From Clostridia bacterium (lineage in GTDB: Bacteria; Bacillota; Clostridia; DSM-8532; SZUA-474): a stretch of 59,326 nucleotides of DNA. The stretch spans positions 1 through 59,326 of the forward strand of contig QKEK01000186.1 of assembly GCA_003251775.1 (NCBI GenBank). Direction: 5' to 3'. This document shows, one piece after another, positions 17,658-25,145 of this stretch (positions are counted from its first letter, which is position 1; every line of letters starts with the position of its first letter). The position numbers were made by a program, and so were the translations under genes. The notes beneath the pieces were generated by a model. That model did no database searches. It was not told where the DNA came from and was given only the letters and a program-made list of their open reading frames with translations.

Positions 17658-18506
17658 TTAATTACTTTTCCTCTTGTTTCTGATTATCTCCAAAAGCTTG
17701 TCCTTGCTTCTTGGTATTTCATTGTTTTCATCCAAAAAACCGCTTAGTTTCAATTCACTAAATATATCCATAACCATGGGTGTTAATAATTCCGTTTGTT
17801 CTAATAAAACATTATCACTAAATACCTCTATAGGATTTCCACAACCTATAACCCTACCGTTTTGCATAACAATTATTTCATCAGCCCAGGCATATGCCAA
17901 ATCTACATCATGTGTAGAAAAAATAATAGTAGTTCCCTCTTGATTTAATTGCTCAAAAAGCTCAAATATCTGTAGCGTATGCTTAGGGTCCAAGCAGTCT
18001 GTAGGCTCATCAAATATAATAACCTCTGGCTCCATAGCCAATATATCAGAAATAGACACACGCTTTTTCTGTCCATGGCTAAGAAAGTGAGTTGGTCTAC
18101 CCTTTAATTCTTCTACTCCTGTTTGCACTAAAGCCTTATTAACCCTTCTAATAACCTCATCTTTATGAAGGTTTAAATTCATCGGTCCAAAAGAGACCTC
18201 TTGAAAAACACTAGAAGAAAACAGCTGTGTTTCTGGGTCCTGAAATACTACACCTACCTTCTGCCTTAATGCACACAAACTTCTATGATTATAACGAACC
18301 ACTTCGCCCTTAAACCTTACTACCCCCTGTTTGGGTCTAAAAATACCATTAAAATTTAGAAACAAGGTAGACTTACCTGCCCCATTTGATCCCAACACAG
18401 CAACCTTATGTCCTTTTTTTATTTTAATAGAAACATCATCTAGTGCTTTTGTTCCATCAGGATACTCGAATACCAAATTCTGTGTTTCCAATATATAATC
18501 TCCCAT
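17658..18506 (-). CDS. cbiO: Cobalt ECF transporter ATPase CbiO
   Basis: Cytoplasmic ATPase of the CbiMNQO cobalt importer. 282 residues from ATG 18506: Walker A GSNGAGKS at 39-46, Q-loop FQDPETQLF near 87-95, signature LSHGQ at 141-145, Walker B VIIFDEP at 161-167, switch His198. The frame is open further upstream, but ATG 18506 has GGAGG 8 nt upstream and overlaps the cbiQ stop as TGATG, so it is the real start. No separate vitamin S-component is adjacent; CbiM and CbiN fill that role. Confidence 0.95.
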   Translation of the reverse strand: MGDYILETQNLVFEYPDGTKALDDVSIKIKKGHKVAVLGSNGAGKSTLFLNFNGIFRPKQGVVRFKGEVVRYNHRSLCALRQKVGVVFQDPETQLFSSSVFQEVSFGPMNLNLHKDEVIRRVNKALVQTGVEELKGRPTHFLSHGQKKRVSISDILAMEPEVIIFDEPTDCLDPKHTLQIFELFEQLNQEGTTIIFSTHDVDLAYAWADEIIVMQNGRVIGCGNPIEVFSDNVLLEQTELLTPMVMDIFSELKLSGFLDENNEIPRSKDKLLEIIRNKRKSN

Positions 18507-19285
18507 CAAAGCATTCCTCCATATAAAGAACCTAGTAAAATCAGTAGTAGCTCTACACAAGCAATCAATATGTAATTCTTAACAGATACAGGGTACTCTT
18601 CTTCAAGCACCCTTAGTTCTCCATTATATCCCCTTGACTCCATTGCCATATATAAATCCTTTGAACGCTTAAAGGTTCTTACGAATAATACCGAAATCAA
18701 CTGTCCCATTGAAATAAATCTTCTTTTAAGCCTTGCATAGCCCATTCTGGAATCCTGAGATACATATATTTCGTTTGCAATTTTCATTAATACAAAAATA
18801 AAACGATAAATAAGACTCATAAGCTCTAGAATTAGTACTGGCATCCTTAGTCTCTTTAGTACTGATATAATATCATTTATCGAAGTTGTAAGAGACAAAA
18901 AATACTGGCATGAAACTACACCAAGAGCCTTAAGTAAAAGACTCATGCCGTATCTAATGCTACTTGAAGTAATGCCTAATTGTAAATAAAATATATCCAT
19001 ACTGAAAAGTACATCTTTATGTCCTGCAACATTTGTTATAATAATGGTTAGCACACTTATGATAAGAAAAATTAATGGCAAGCTCAGAAGCTTAATGTAA
19101 AATTTGGTTGGAATTCTCGCATATAGCACTGATATACACCCCATCATGATTACTACTACTACAGAGACTGTCATAGAATTCATCACTAAGCAAACCCCAC
19201 TGGTTAATAAAGAAAATATAAATTTCTCCATAGGGTTTGTCTGTTTTAATCTATTGCAATAAGCATATCTATCTATAGTTATCAT
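18506..19285 (-). CDS. cbiQ: Cobalt ECF transporter transmembrane protein CbiQ
   Basis: Membrane scaffold that couples CbiO to the substrate-binding CbiM. 259 residues with about five to six hydrophobic segments and, in the cytoplasmic loop, the ECF-T coupling motif region (SRMGYARLKRRF and then AMESRGYNGE). ATG 19285 is chosen because GGAG is 6 nt upstream; the longer frame would need TTG. One-base overlap with cbiO. Confidence 0.93.
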   Translation of the reverse strand: MITIDRYAYCNRLKQTNPMEKFIFSLLTSGVCLVMNSMTVSVVVVIMMGCISVLYARIPTKFYIKLLSLPLIFLIISVLTIIITNVAGHKDVLFSMDIFYLQLGITSSSIRYGMSLLLKALGVVSCQYFLSLTTSINDIISVLKRLRMPVLILELMSLIYRFIFVLMKIANEIYVSQDSRMGYARLKRRFISMGQLISVLFVRTFKRSKDLYMAMESRGYNGELRVLEEEYPVSVKNYILIACVELLLILLGSLYGGML

Positions 19286-19348
19286 TTTATGCTCCAATCC
19301 ATAATTATAGCAACCAAATAACGACTACATAGTAAGTAAACTCCATAT

Positions 19349-19705
19349 TTACTCACTATATTTCTTTTCAACTTCTTTATCATTAGTTATAGATTTATTT
19401 TTGCCTACTAAATACCCCAAAACAAAAAACAGAACACCAGAACCCACAGCCGCCTGAATAGCAAATATTGCACTTTCTATCTCAGTGCTTGGAGGAGACC
19501 ATAACGGTTTAAACCAAGGTTCGTATTGTGCATTTACCTCTGATATTAAATCCTGTGCTATAGAATCTGCACCAGAAAAGTCTGCAGTTGGCTGAATAAT
19601 TAGAGGAAGTATAAATAGCACTACTACAAATAATATAAGAACTATATTAACTGTCATTTTTTTATTGAATCTAATCGACTTTATCATAACTAAATCACCT
19701 TTCAT
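19349..19705 (-). CDS. cbiN: Cobalt transport protein CbiN
   Basis: Small auxiliary subunit of the cobalt importer. 118 residues: one N-terminal and one C-terminal membrane helix around an extracytoplasmic loop with FSGADSIAQDLISE and the YEPWFKPLWSPPS motif typical of CbiN. ATG 19705 and in-frame ATG 19687 both have acceptable ribosome binding sites (GAGGTG and AAAGGTG). It follows cbiM by 14 nt. Confidence 0.93.
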   Translation of the reverse strand: MKGDLVMIKSIRFNKKMTVNIVLILFVVVLFILPLIIQPTADFSGADSIAQDLISEVNAQYEPWFKPLWSPPSTEIESAIFAIQAAVGSGVLFFVLGYLVGKNKSITNDKEVEKKYSE

Positions 19706-19719
19706 ACAAACTTATCACC

Positions 19720-20505
19720 TCATTCTGATTTAATGATTACATTTAATTCCTCTAATTCACTTTTACTATACTGTTGTATAAAGTTGAATACAACTACTGT
19801 AAGAATCCCCTCACTTATTGCCAGAGGAATTTGTGTAATAGCAAAAACTGACATAAATTTTTCTATTGACAATAACACCCCTCCATTGGGATCAGGGTGT
19901 GCAATACCTAGCTGAATAGCAGTTACAATATAAGTGAATAAATTCCCCAAGGAGGATGCTAGAAAAACAGCAAGCCAGCTCTTGCCTCTCATTTTTATAA
20001 CAATCTTATATACAAGAAAAGCAACAAACGGGCCTGCAATTGCCATAGAAAAAGTATTTGCACCTAACGTTGTCAATCCACCATGAGCTAGTAAAATAGC
20101 CTGAAACATCAAGACAATCAGTCCCAGAACACTCATGGAAGCGGGTCCAAATAAAATGGTTCCAAGACCTACTCCAGTTGGATGAGAGCTACTTCCATTA
20201 ACAGATGGTATTTTAACTGCTGATAGAACGAATGCGAACGCTCCTACCATACCTAATAGCAATTTTATTCTTGGATTAGTTTTAGTTTTTCTTTGTATTG
20301 AGATTAAGCCTATTATTACAAACGGCAATGAAGCAACTCCCCATACAAAACTCCATACTGGTGGTAAGAAGCCCTCCATTATATGCATACCATATACCTC
20401 TTTTGGTATGAGTACTAGCATTATGACAATTGTAGCTATTATCCTGACAAACATTTTTTTACTATAACTATAATTTTTCATATTTTTACTTCTATCCCCC
20501 TTCAT
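19720..20505 (-). CDS. cbiM: Cobalt transport protein CbiM
   Basis: Substrate-binding membrane component of the cobalt ECF importer. 261 residues from ATG 20505. A signal-peptide-like helix (about 17-39) precedes MHIMEGFLP (40-48). In this family that segment becomes the mature N-terminus and holds the metal through its Met-X-His. The open frame extends to 20655 but that part is inside the riboswitch. ATG 20505 has GAGGTG 6 nt upstream. First gene downstream of the cobalamin riboswitch, so its expression should fall when B12 is plentiful. Confidence 0.95.
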   Translation of the reverse strand: MKGDRSKNMKNYSYSKKMFVRIIATIVIMLVLIPKEVYGMHIMEGFLPPVWSFVWGVASLPFVIIGLISIQRKTKTNPRIKLLLGMVGAFAFVLSAVKIPSVNGSSSHPTGVGLGTILFGPASMSVLGLIVLMFQAILLAHGGLTTLGANTFSMAIAGPFVAFLVYKIVIKMRGKSWLAVFLASSLGNLFTYIVTAIQLGIAHPDPNGGVLLSIEKFMSVFAITQIPLAISEGILTVVVFNFIQQYSKSELEELNVIIKSE

Positions 20506-20538
20506 TAATAACACCTCATTAATATCACAAATAACAAC

Positions 20539-20570
20539 AAAAAAACACCCCCCTATCTCTCGTAGGTAAG
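20539..20570 (-). terminator. Possible riboswitch-controlled terminator before cbiM
   Basis: On the minus strand a short hairpin (CTTACCTA / TAGGGGGG, with G-U pairs and one mismatch) is followed directly by seven Ts (20545-20539). It lies between the riboswitch aptamer and the cbiM ribosome binding site, the usual place for a cobalamin-dependent transcription terminator. The stem is weak, so control could also be translational. Confidence 0.5.
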
Positions 20571-20574
20571 TTGT

Positions 20575-20715
20575 CGCACTTCTTCTCAAGCAGGTCTTCT
20601 GGCTTTGGATCATAGTCAATTTGCACCTTCCCAGTTTCCCAGTGGTATAACGCAAACATCCTCCCCATTACAGCGGCGGGACCGCACAGGATTTTCACCT
20701 ATTTCCCTCTATTAA
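20575..20715 (-). ncRNA. Cobalamin (adenosylcobalamin-type) riboswitch
   Basis: The minus strand carries the conserved cobalamin aptamer pieces in order: GGTGAAAATCCTGTGCGG (about 20701-20684), CCCGCCGCTGTAATG, an AAACTGGGAAGGTGC-like arm, and the 3' B12 box AGCCAGAAGACCTGC (about 20605-20591). It ends about 90 nt before cbiM. Known members shut off cobalt uptake and B12 synthesis genes when the cofactor is bound. Because the genes downstream are closely packed, it may control much of the cluster. Confidence 0.96.
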
Positions 20716-21024
20716 ACATATAATACTATACTACTTTATATATAAAAATATATTAAAATATGTTAAAGCACATACTTTATATTTTTTCATAGCATAAATA
20801 TCAATATATCAATACTTGAAAATGCTCTATTAAGCTTTTTGCGTTGTTATAAAAAACGCTTACACAATTATTCAAAATAAATAAAATAGCGTATAAATAT
20901 ATAACAAAGCAAGATACATAAACTGAGTTAATTCTAGCACTAAATTCTATATGTGTCTACAAATATTTTATGCTTTTTTGTAATATGTAAGCCTTTAACG
21001 AACTTCAAATTTGAAATGTAATTT
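20716..21024. other. AT-rich non-coding spacer upstream of the riboswitch
   Basis: No coding frame. It must contain the promoter of the cbiM transcript (minus strand); several TATA-like hexamers occur at 20730-20790 but no convincing -35 box, so I do not place it. It also holds an inverted repeat (20832-20915) and one copy of a TTTAACGAACTT word (about 20993-21004) that recurs in the inverted repeat at 30656-30703. Confidence 0.5.
20832..20915. repeat. Inverted repeat with AAGCTTTTTGCGTTGTT word
   Basis: The left part (20832-20850) matches the words at 35278-35299 and 36495-36516. GCGTTGTTAT (20841-20850) is mirrored by ATAACAAAGC (20901-20910), 9 of 10 pairs, with the pairing weakly extending on both sides. 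Confidence 0.6.
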
Positions 21025-21032
21025 GCACAAAA

Positions 21033-21069
21033 AATTCTCCGTCCTTATTAATACAAAGAACGGAGAATT
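21033..21069 (-). terminator. Rho-independent terminator of the ABC transporter operon
   Basis: Perfect 10-bp stem (AATTCTCCGT / ACGGAGAATT; arms 21033-21042 and 21060-21069). On the minus strand it is followed by ATTTTTTG. It lies 32 bp beyond the stop of the solute-binding protein gene. Confidence 0.92.
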
Positions 21070-21100
21070 ATTATTAATTATTTAATCAATTTAATTAGGA

Positions 21101-22729
21101 TTATTTGTTGTTTTGTAGCTTCCATCTGTTGTTGTATAACTCATCTAGCTCAGGTACACCTATGCTATTACATTGAGCTACGAACTCATCCCAATCATTT
21201 TCTATTGAAAGCTCACCTAAGATAAACTGTAGAGTTGCAGCTCTTACATAGTCTCTTACTGGACCATAGTATAAGCTTTCTGTTTCTCTTTCCTCTTCAG
21301 TTAACTTAATCTTTGGAAGAATTGGTGAGAACACGCCTTCTTTAACCATGTCTTTGATCAAGCCCATAGTATAATCAGTCTTGTTAGAATATAAGTAATC
21401 AGGATCCTTTCTGAATGTTAAGCAGTTATTTAGAATACCATGAGATGTTGAGTAGTTGTGAGTTAAATCAATGTATTCCTTTCTGCCATCTGGAAGCACC
21501 TCAAAGGTTTCACCTTCAAGTCCAAAGGTTGTTAACTCAGCTGCTTCATCTGTGTACATCCAGTCAATGAATTTTAGGAATGTATCAAATGTATCATAAT
21601 CCTTAACCTTTGAGCTAAAGCACATAGACTGATCCCACATAGGAACTCTTGCTCCTGACCAGTGTCCCCATGGTCCCTTAGGAGGCATAATTGGTTGTAT
21701 GTTAAAGTTTGGATTTCCTGAGTTTGTAGGACCATCTCTGTTATATCTGATTTCGTTACCAATCCAGTCTACCATAATGAATTGGTCTCCATCCATAGCT
21801 CTGTTTTCGTAAACAGTACTATCTAATGTTGCAAATTCTTGATCTAATAGACCTTCGCTAAACATTTTGTTAAACCAGACTAACATTTGCTTGTATCCTT
21901 CTGATGCTGGAGCAAAGATAAAATTATCTTGTTCCTTGTCATAGAAGAAGGTATTACCTATTCCCCAACCAGCTGCTGTATTAAACGCTGGTGCCACCTT
22001 GAAAAGAATGTTGTCTTCAAAGAATCTGTTTGTCATAGGAGCTGGCTTATCTGGGTACGCATTCTTGTAAGCCTTACATAGCTCATATACATCTTCCATA
22101 GTTTTAGGTTGCTCTAAGCCTAGCTCTTCTAGAATATCCATTCTTATTAACCAACCATGTGCATTAAATTTCTCATCGTTACAGTAAGCTGGAAGCACAT
22201 ATAGCTTTCCATCTGCATCTTTTAGATTTTCTAAGTCAGCATTGTAGCCAAGTCTGTCAGCCAAATTTGTGAATACAGGTAATTTGTCAAAGTAATCACT
22301 TATTGGCAAGAATAATCCAGTATTTAGGTATGTGCTGATTTCATCATCAAATGTCTGTGCAACGATGTCAGGAATCTCACCTGCACCGATTGCGATAGTT
22401 CTACTATCTCTGAAGTCAGAGCTTGGTACAAGCTGGAGGTCAAGAGTAACGTTTGTACGCTTCTTGATTTCTTCCATAATCATCCAATCCTCTAGATAAG
22501 GATATGTTGAATTTTCCTGATAGAACATAGTGAATGTAACTGGTACATCTGATACCATGCCTGAATCAGTTGGTGCTTCCTCACTTTCTGAGCTAGCTTC
22601 TGCTGACTCACCTGTTGTGCTTGCTGAGTCTCCATCAGTATTCTTCTTACATCCAGCAAACATTGAGATTCCTAGCATTAGTGCTAGCAGTAACATTAAT
22701 GATCTCTGTGACACTTTTCTTAGTTTCAT
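21101..22729 (-). CDS. Extracellular solute-binding lipoprotein of a carbohydrate-type ABC importer
   Basis: 542 residues from ATG 22729, which has GGAGG 7 nt upstream (a TTG start 15 nt earlier overlaps the Shine-Dalgarno and is rejected). A lipoprotein signal peptide ends at Cys27 (MFAGC), followed by a Ser/Glu/Thr-rich linker. The rest looks like the large LipO/YtcQ-type family 1 solute-binding proteins of Firmicutes that pair with LplB/YtcP permeases. The substrate is probably an oligo- or polysaccharide fragment, but no enzyme gene nearby reveals which. Last gene of the operon, ahead of a strong terminator. Confidence 0.88.
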   Translation of the reverse strand: MKLRKVSQRSLMLLLALMLGISMFAGCKKNTDGDSASTTGESAEASSESEEAPTDSGMVSDVPVTFTMFYQENSTYPYLEDWMIMEEIKKRTNVTLDLQLVPSSDFRDSRTIAIGAGEIPDIVAQTFDDEISTYLNTGLFLPISDYFDKLPVFTNLADRLGYNADLENLKDADGKLYVLPAYCNDEKFNAHGWLIRMDILEELGLEQPKTMEDVYELCKAYKNAYPDKPAPMTNRFFEDNILFKVAPAFNTAAGWGIGNTFFYDKEQDNFIFAPASEGYKQMLVWFNKMFSEGLLDQEFATLDSTVYENRAMDGDQFIMVDWIGNEIRYNRDGPTNSGNPNFNIQPIMPPKGPWGHWSGARVPMWDQSMCFSSKVKDYDTFDTFLKFIDWMYTDEAAELTTFGLEGETFEVLPDGRKEYIDLTHNYSTSHGILNNCLTFRKDPDYLYSNKTDYTMGLIKDMVKEGVFSPILPKIKLTEEERETESLYYGPVRDYVRAATLQFILGELSIENDWDEFVAQCNSIGVPELDELYNNRWKLQNNK

Positions 22730-22757
22730 AAAAAATTCCTCCAATTCTATTTTTCTT

Positions 22758-22827
22758 AGAAGGTTTATTTTAATAAACCCCCTTTGTACTTTACTAAGAT
22801 GTTACTATTTCTTAGTAAGTACCTTCT
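22758..22827 (-). other. Structured intercistronic RNA before the solute-binding protein gene
   Basis: AGAAGGT (22758-22764) pairs with ACCTTCT (22821-22827). Inside are a palindrome GGTTTATT-TT-AATAAACC (22762-22779) and a hairpin ACTTTACTAAG / CTTAGTAAGT (22788-22798 and 22811-22820, one bulge). The layout suggests a processing or mRNA-stability element that lets the binding protein be made in excess over the permeases; that role is inference. Confidence 0.65.
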
Positions 22828-22869
22828 ATTATATATAAATATATTATAATAGCATCCTTTTTAAAAACA

Positions 22870-23748
22870 TTAACCCTTTATTGAACCAATCATCATTCCC
22901 TTTGCAAAATACTTCTGTATTCGTGGATAAACTATTATTATAGGAATTGATATTAATACAATAGTAGCAGCCTGAATCGTTTCTGGTACAGTATTTGCAT
23001 CCTTTGAATCAAGGACATTTCCTGCACGTATCTGGTTGTAGGCACCATAAACAATATTCCTTAAAAACAAGGAAACTGGTCTTAGATTTTCTGCCTTTGG
23101 TAGGTAAATAAGTGCCATAAACCAATCATTCCATATCCAAACAGCCACAAACAACCCAATAGTTGCTAATATTGCCTTGGATAAAGGTATAACAATCCAT
23201 ACTAAAATTCCGATATCATTCAGCCCATCTATCCTTGCAGAATCTTCTAAAGCAGATGGTATTCCCTGGAAAAAAGTTTTCATAATCATTACATTATATG
23301 CACTTATAGCTCCTGGTATAAGAATTGCCCATATCTTGTTAATAAAATCCAAGTCTCGTAGTAACAAGAAGTTTGGTATCAAACCACCAGAGAAAAACAT
23401 AGTAAACACTATTAGCTTTAGAATTACGGTTCCCCCAAGTAGATGTTTTTTGGATAAAGGGTAAGAACAAATTATTGTCAAAACTAAGCTTATAGCTGTT
23501 CCTACTATAGTATAGAAAATTGTATTTAAATACGACATATAGAACTTACTCATTCCTAGGATTTGTGTATACGAAGTGATATTAGGGTTTACAGGAATCA
23601 GAAACACCTCTCCTCTTCCAACTGCTCTATAGTCACTAAACGAAACCGCAATCATATATAAAAAAGGAAACAGTGTAGCTATTACCAATATTAACATAAG
23701 TATCGAATTAAGAACTCTGAAATTCTTATAAGAAAATACTCTATTCAT
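22870..23748 (-). CDS. ABC sugar permease, YtcP/LplC type
   Basis: 292 residues, about six membrane segments, with the cytoplasmic EAA-type loop EDSARIDGLNDIGILVWIVIPL that contacts the ATPase. It begins at ATG 23748 behind AGGAGG. It is the second permease of the importer (MalG-like half). Ten bases separate it from the upstream permease gene. Confidence 0.92.
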   Translation of the reverse strand: MNRVFSYKNFRVLNSILMLILVIATLFPFLYMIAVSFSDYRAVGRGEVFLIPVNPNITSYTQILGMSKFYMSYLNTIFYTIVGTAISLVLTIICSYPLSKKHLLGGTVILKLIVFTMFFSGGLIPNFLLLRDLDFINKIWAILIPGAISAYNVMIMKTFFQGIPSALEDSARIDGLNDIGILVWIVIPLSKAILATIGLFVAVWIWNDWFMALIYLPKAENLRPVSLFLRNIVYGAYNQIRAGNVLDSKDANTVPETIQAATIVLISIPIIIVYPRIQKYFAKGMMIGSIKG

Positions 23749-23758
23749 TTCTATCCTC

Positions 23759-24721
23759 CTACCATAAACTATATTCTGTAAACTTCTTTGAAATAGTATT
23801 GGTTATCCACAACAGCGTAAGGCTAATTAATGCCTGAAATAGTCCTATTGCCGTTGCTAAACTATAGTTTGTTGATTTTTCAAACGCCATTCTATATATA
23901 TATGTCTGCAGAATGTCTGCTACGTCATATATCGCTCTATTGTAGAGCATCAATACCTTTTCAAATCCTACCTGTAAGGTGTTTCCTACATTTAGAATAA
24001 GCGTTATCATAATCGTTGGTAGTATGCCAGGAATAGTTACATGTAACGTTTGTTTCCATCTACCAGCTCCATCAATATGGGCAGCTTCATATAACTGTTC
24101 ATCAACCCCAGACAGAGCCGCTATGTAAATTATAGCACTCCAACCCATAAACTGCCATATATCAGAGATTATATATATCGGTCGGAACCATTCCTTTTTC
24201 ATAATAAAGTATATAGACTCACCACCAAAGAACTGTATAACTTGATTTACTATACCTGATGATGGAGAAAGCATGCTTCTTATCATCGCCGCAACTACTA
24301 CTGTTGATAGAAACCTTGGAAGATATGTTGCTGTTTGTATGAATCTTTTTGCCTTAGTATTTCTAACTTCATTTAAAAGCAAAGCGAATATTATAGGAAA
24401 AGGAAACCCTATTATTAAAGCTGAAAAGCTTAGAACTACTGTATTTTTAAATACATTCCAAAAGGTAGGATCCTTTAAGAAAAGTTTAAAGTAAGTAAAA
24501 CCCATCCATTTATCACCAATCATACTCCCACCAGGCTTATAGTGCCTAAAGGACAGCACAATTCCATACATAGGAAGATACTTGAATATTATAAAGTATG
24601 CAATTGGGAGAATCAGTAATAAGTATAAAAGAAGATCCTTTTTTAAAGCAGTTTTTATAACTGAAGATTTACTTACTCCTTGAGCACCCTTTTTTGGCAA
24701 CGTAAGATTCTTATCTTCCAT
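23759..24721 (-). CDS. ABC sugar permease, LplB/YteP type
   Basis: 320 residues, six membrane segments after a Lys-rich cytoplasmic N-terminus. The EAA loop is EAAHIDGAGRWKQTLHVTIPGI. ATG 24721 is chosen with GGGGG 8 nt upstream; the frame also allows TTG 24724. First gene of the operon. No ATPase gene is present, so a shared multi-sugar ATPase (MsmX-like) encoded elsewhere is expected. Confidence 0.92.
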   Translation of the reverse strand: MEDKNLTLPKKGAQGVSKSSVIKTALKKDLLLYLLLILPIAYFIIFKYLPMYGIVLSFRHYKPGGSMIGDKWMGFTYFKLFLKDPTFWNVFKNTVVLSFSALIIGFPFPIIFALLLNEVRNTKAKRFIQTATYLPRFLSTVVVAAMIRSMLSPSSGIVNQVIQFFGGESIYFIMKKEWFRPIYIISDIWQFMGWSAIIYIAALSGVDEQLYEAAHIDGAGRWKQTLHVTIPGILPTIMITLILNVGNTLQVGFEKVLMLYNRAIYDVADILQTYIYRMAFEKSTNYSLATAIGLFQALISLTLLWITNTISKKFTEYSLW

Positions 24722-25145
24722 CAAAAACGCCCCCTCTCAATGATAAGTAATTCATAATTGTCATTTCTCCTTTCAAGATGTTATATTTGAATAATTATAA
24801 TTTACAGGCTCTAATTTATAAAAAAAACAGTTATGCACAAAACTATAATATATTCTAAACTAAGGTCATATACGGCTTGAAAACAGATTAGCACATTTCA
24901 GCAAATACTGTAAAGTAATAAAATTCGTCTTTTGTTAACTTATACGCCTTTCTTGTTGGTGTCTCTTTTCAACCATGTTATAGTATTCGCTTTCATATAG
25001 TATCCTGCTAGTTATAAAAGCCAACCTAATGCTATACAATTATTAAATTGAGCTTTATAGATATTGAAGCGACAATTATAACATTGACTAAAAATTCTCT
25101 ATATTATATAATGAAATTGCAAACCACTTATGTTAATACAATAGA
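24722..25145. promoter_or_regulatory. Divergent control region between importer operon and AraC regulator
   Basis: 424 bases with no gene. It holds the plus-strand promoter listed separately. For the importer, a TATAAT-like box on the minus strand is at 24799-24794, but no good -35 box is seen, as expected for an activator-dependent promoter. I see no clear AraC binding repeats by eye. Confidence 0.5.
25084..25112 (+). promoter_or_regulatory. Sigma-A promoter of the AraC-type regulator
   Basis: TTGACT (25084-25089), 17-nt spacer, TATAAT (25107-25112). Transcription would start near 25119, about 27 nt before the ATG at 25146. Confidence 0.75.

Noticed and set aside
20506..20655. N-terminal extension of cbiM
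   Set aside because: It runs through the cobalamin riboswitch; the good ribosome binding site is at ATG 20505.
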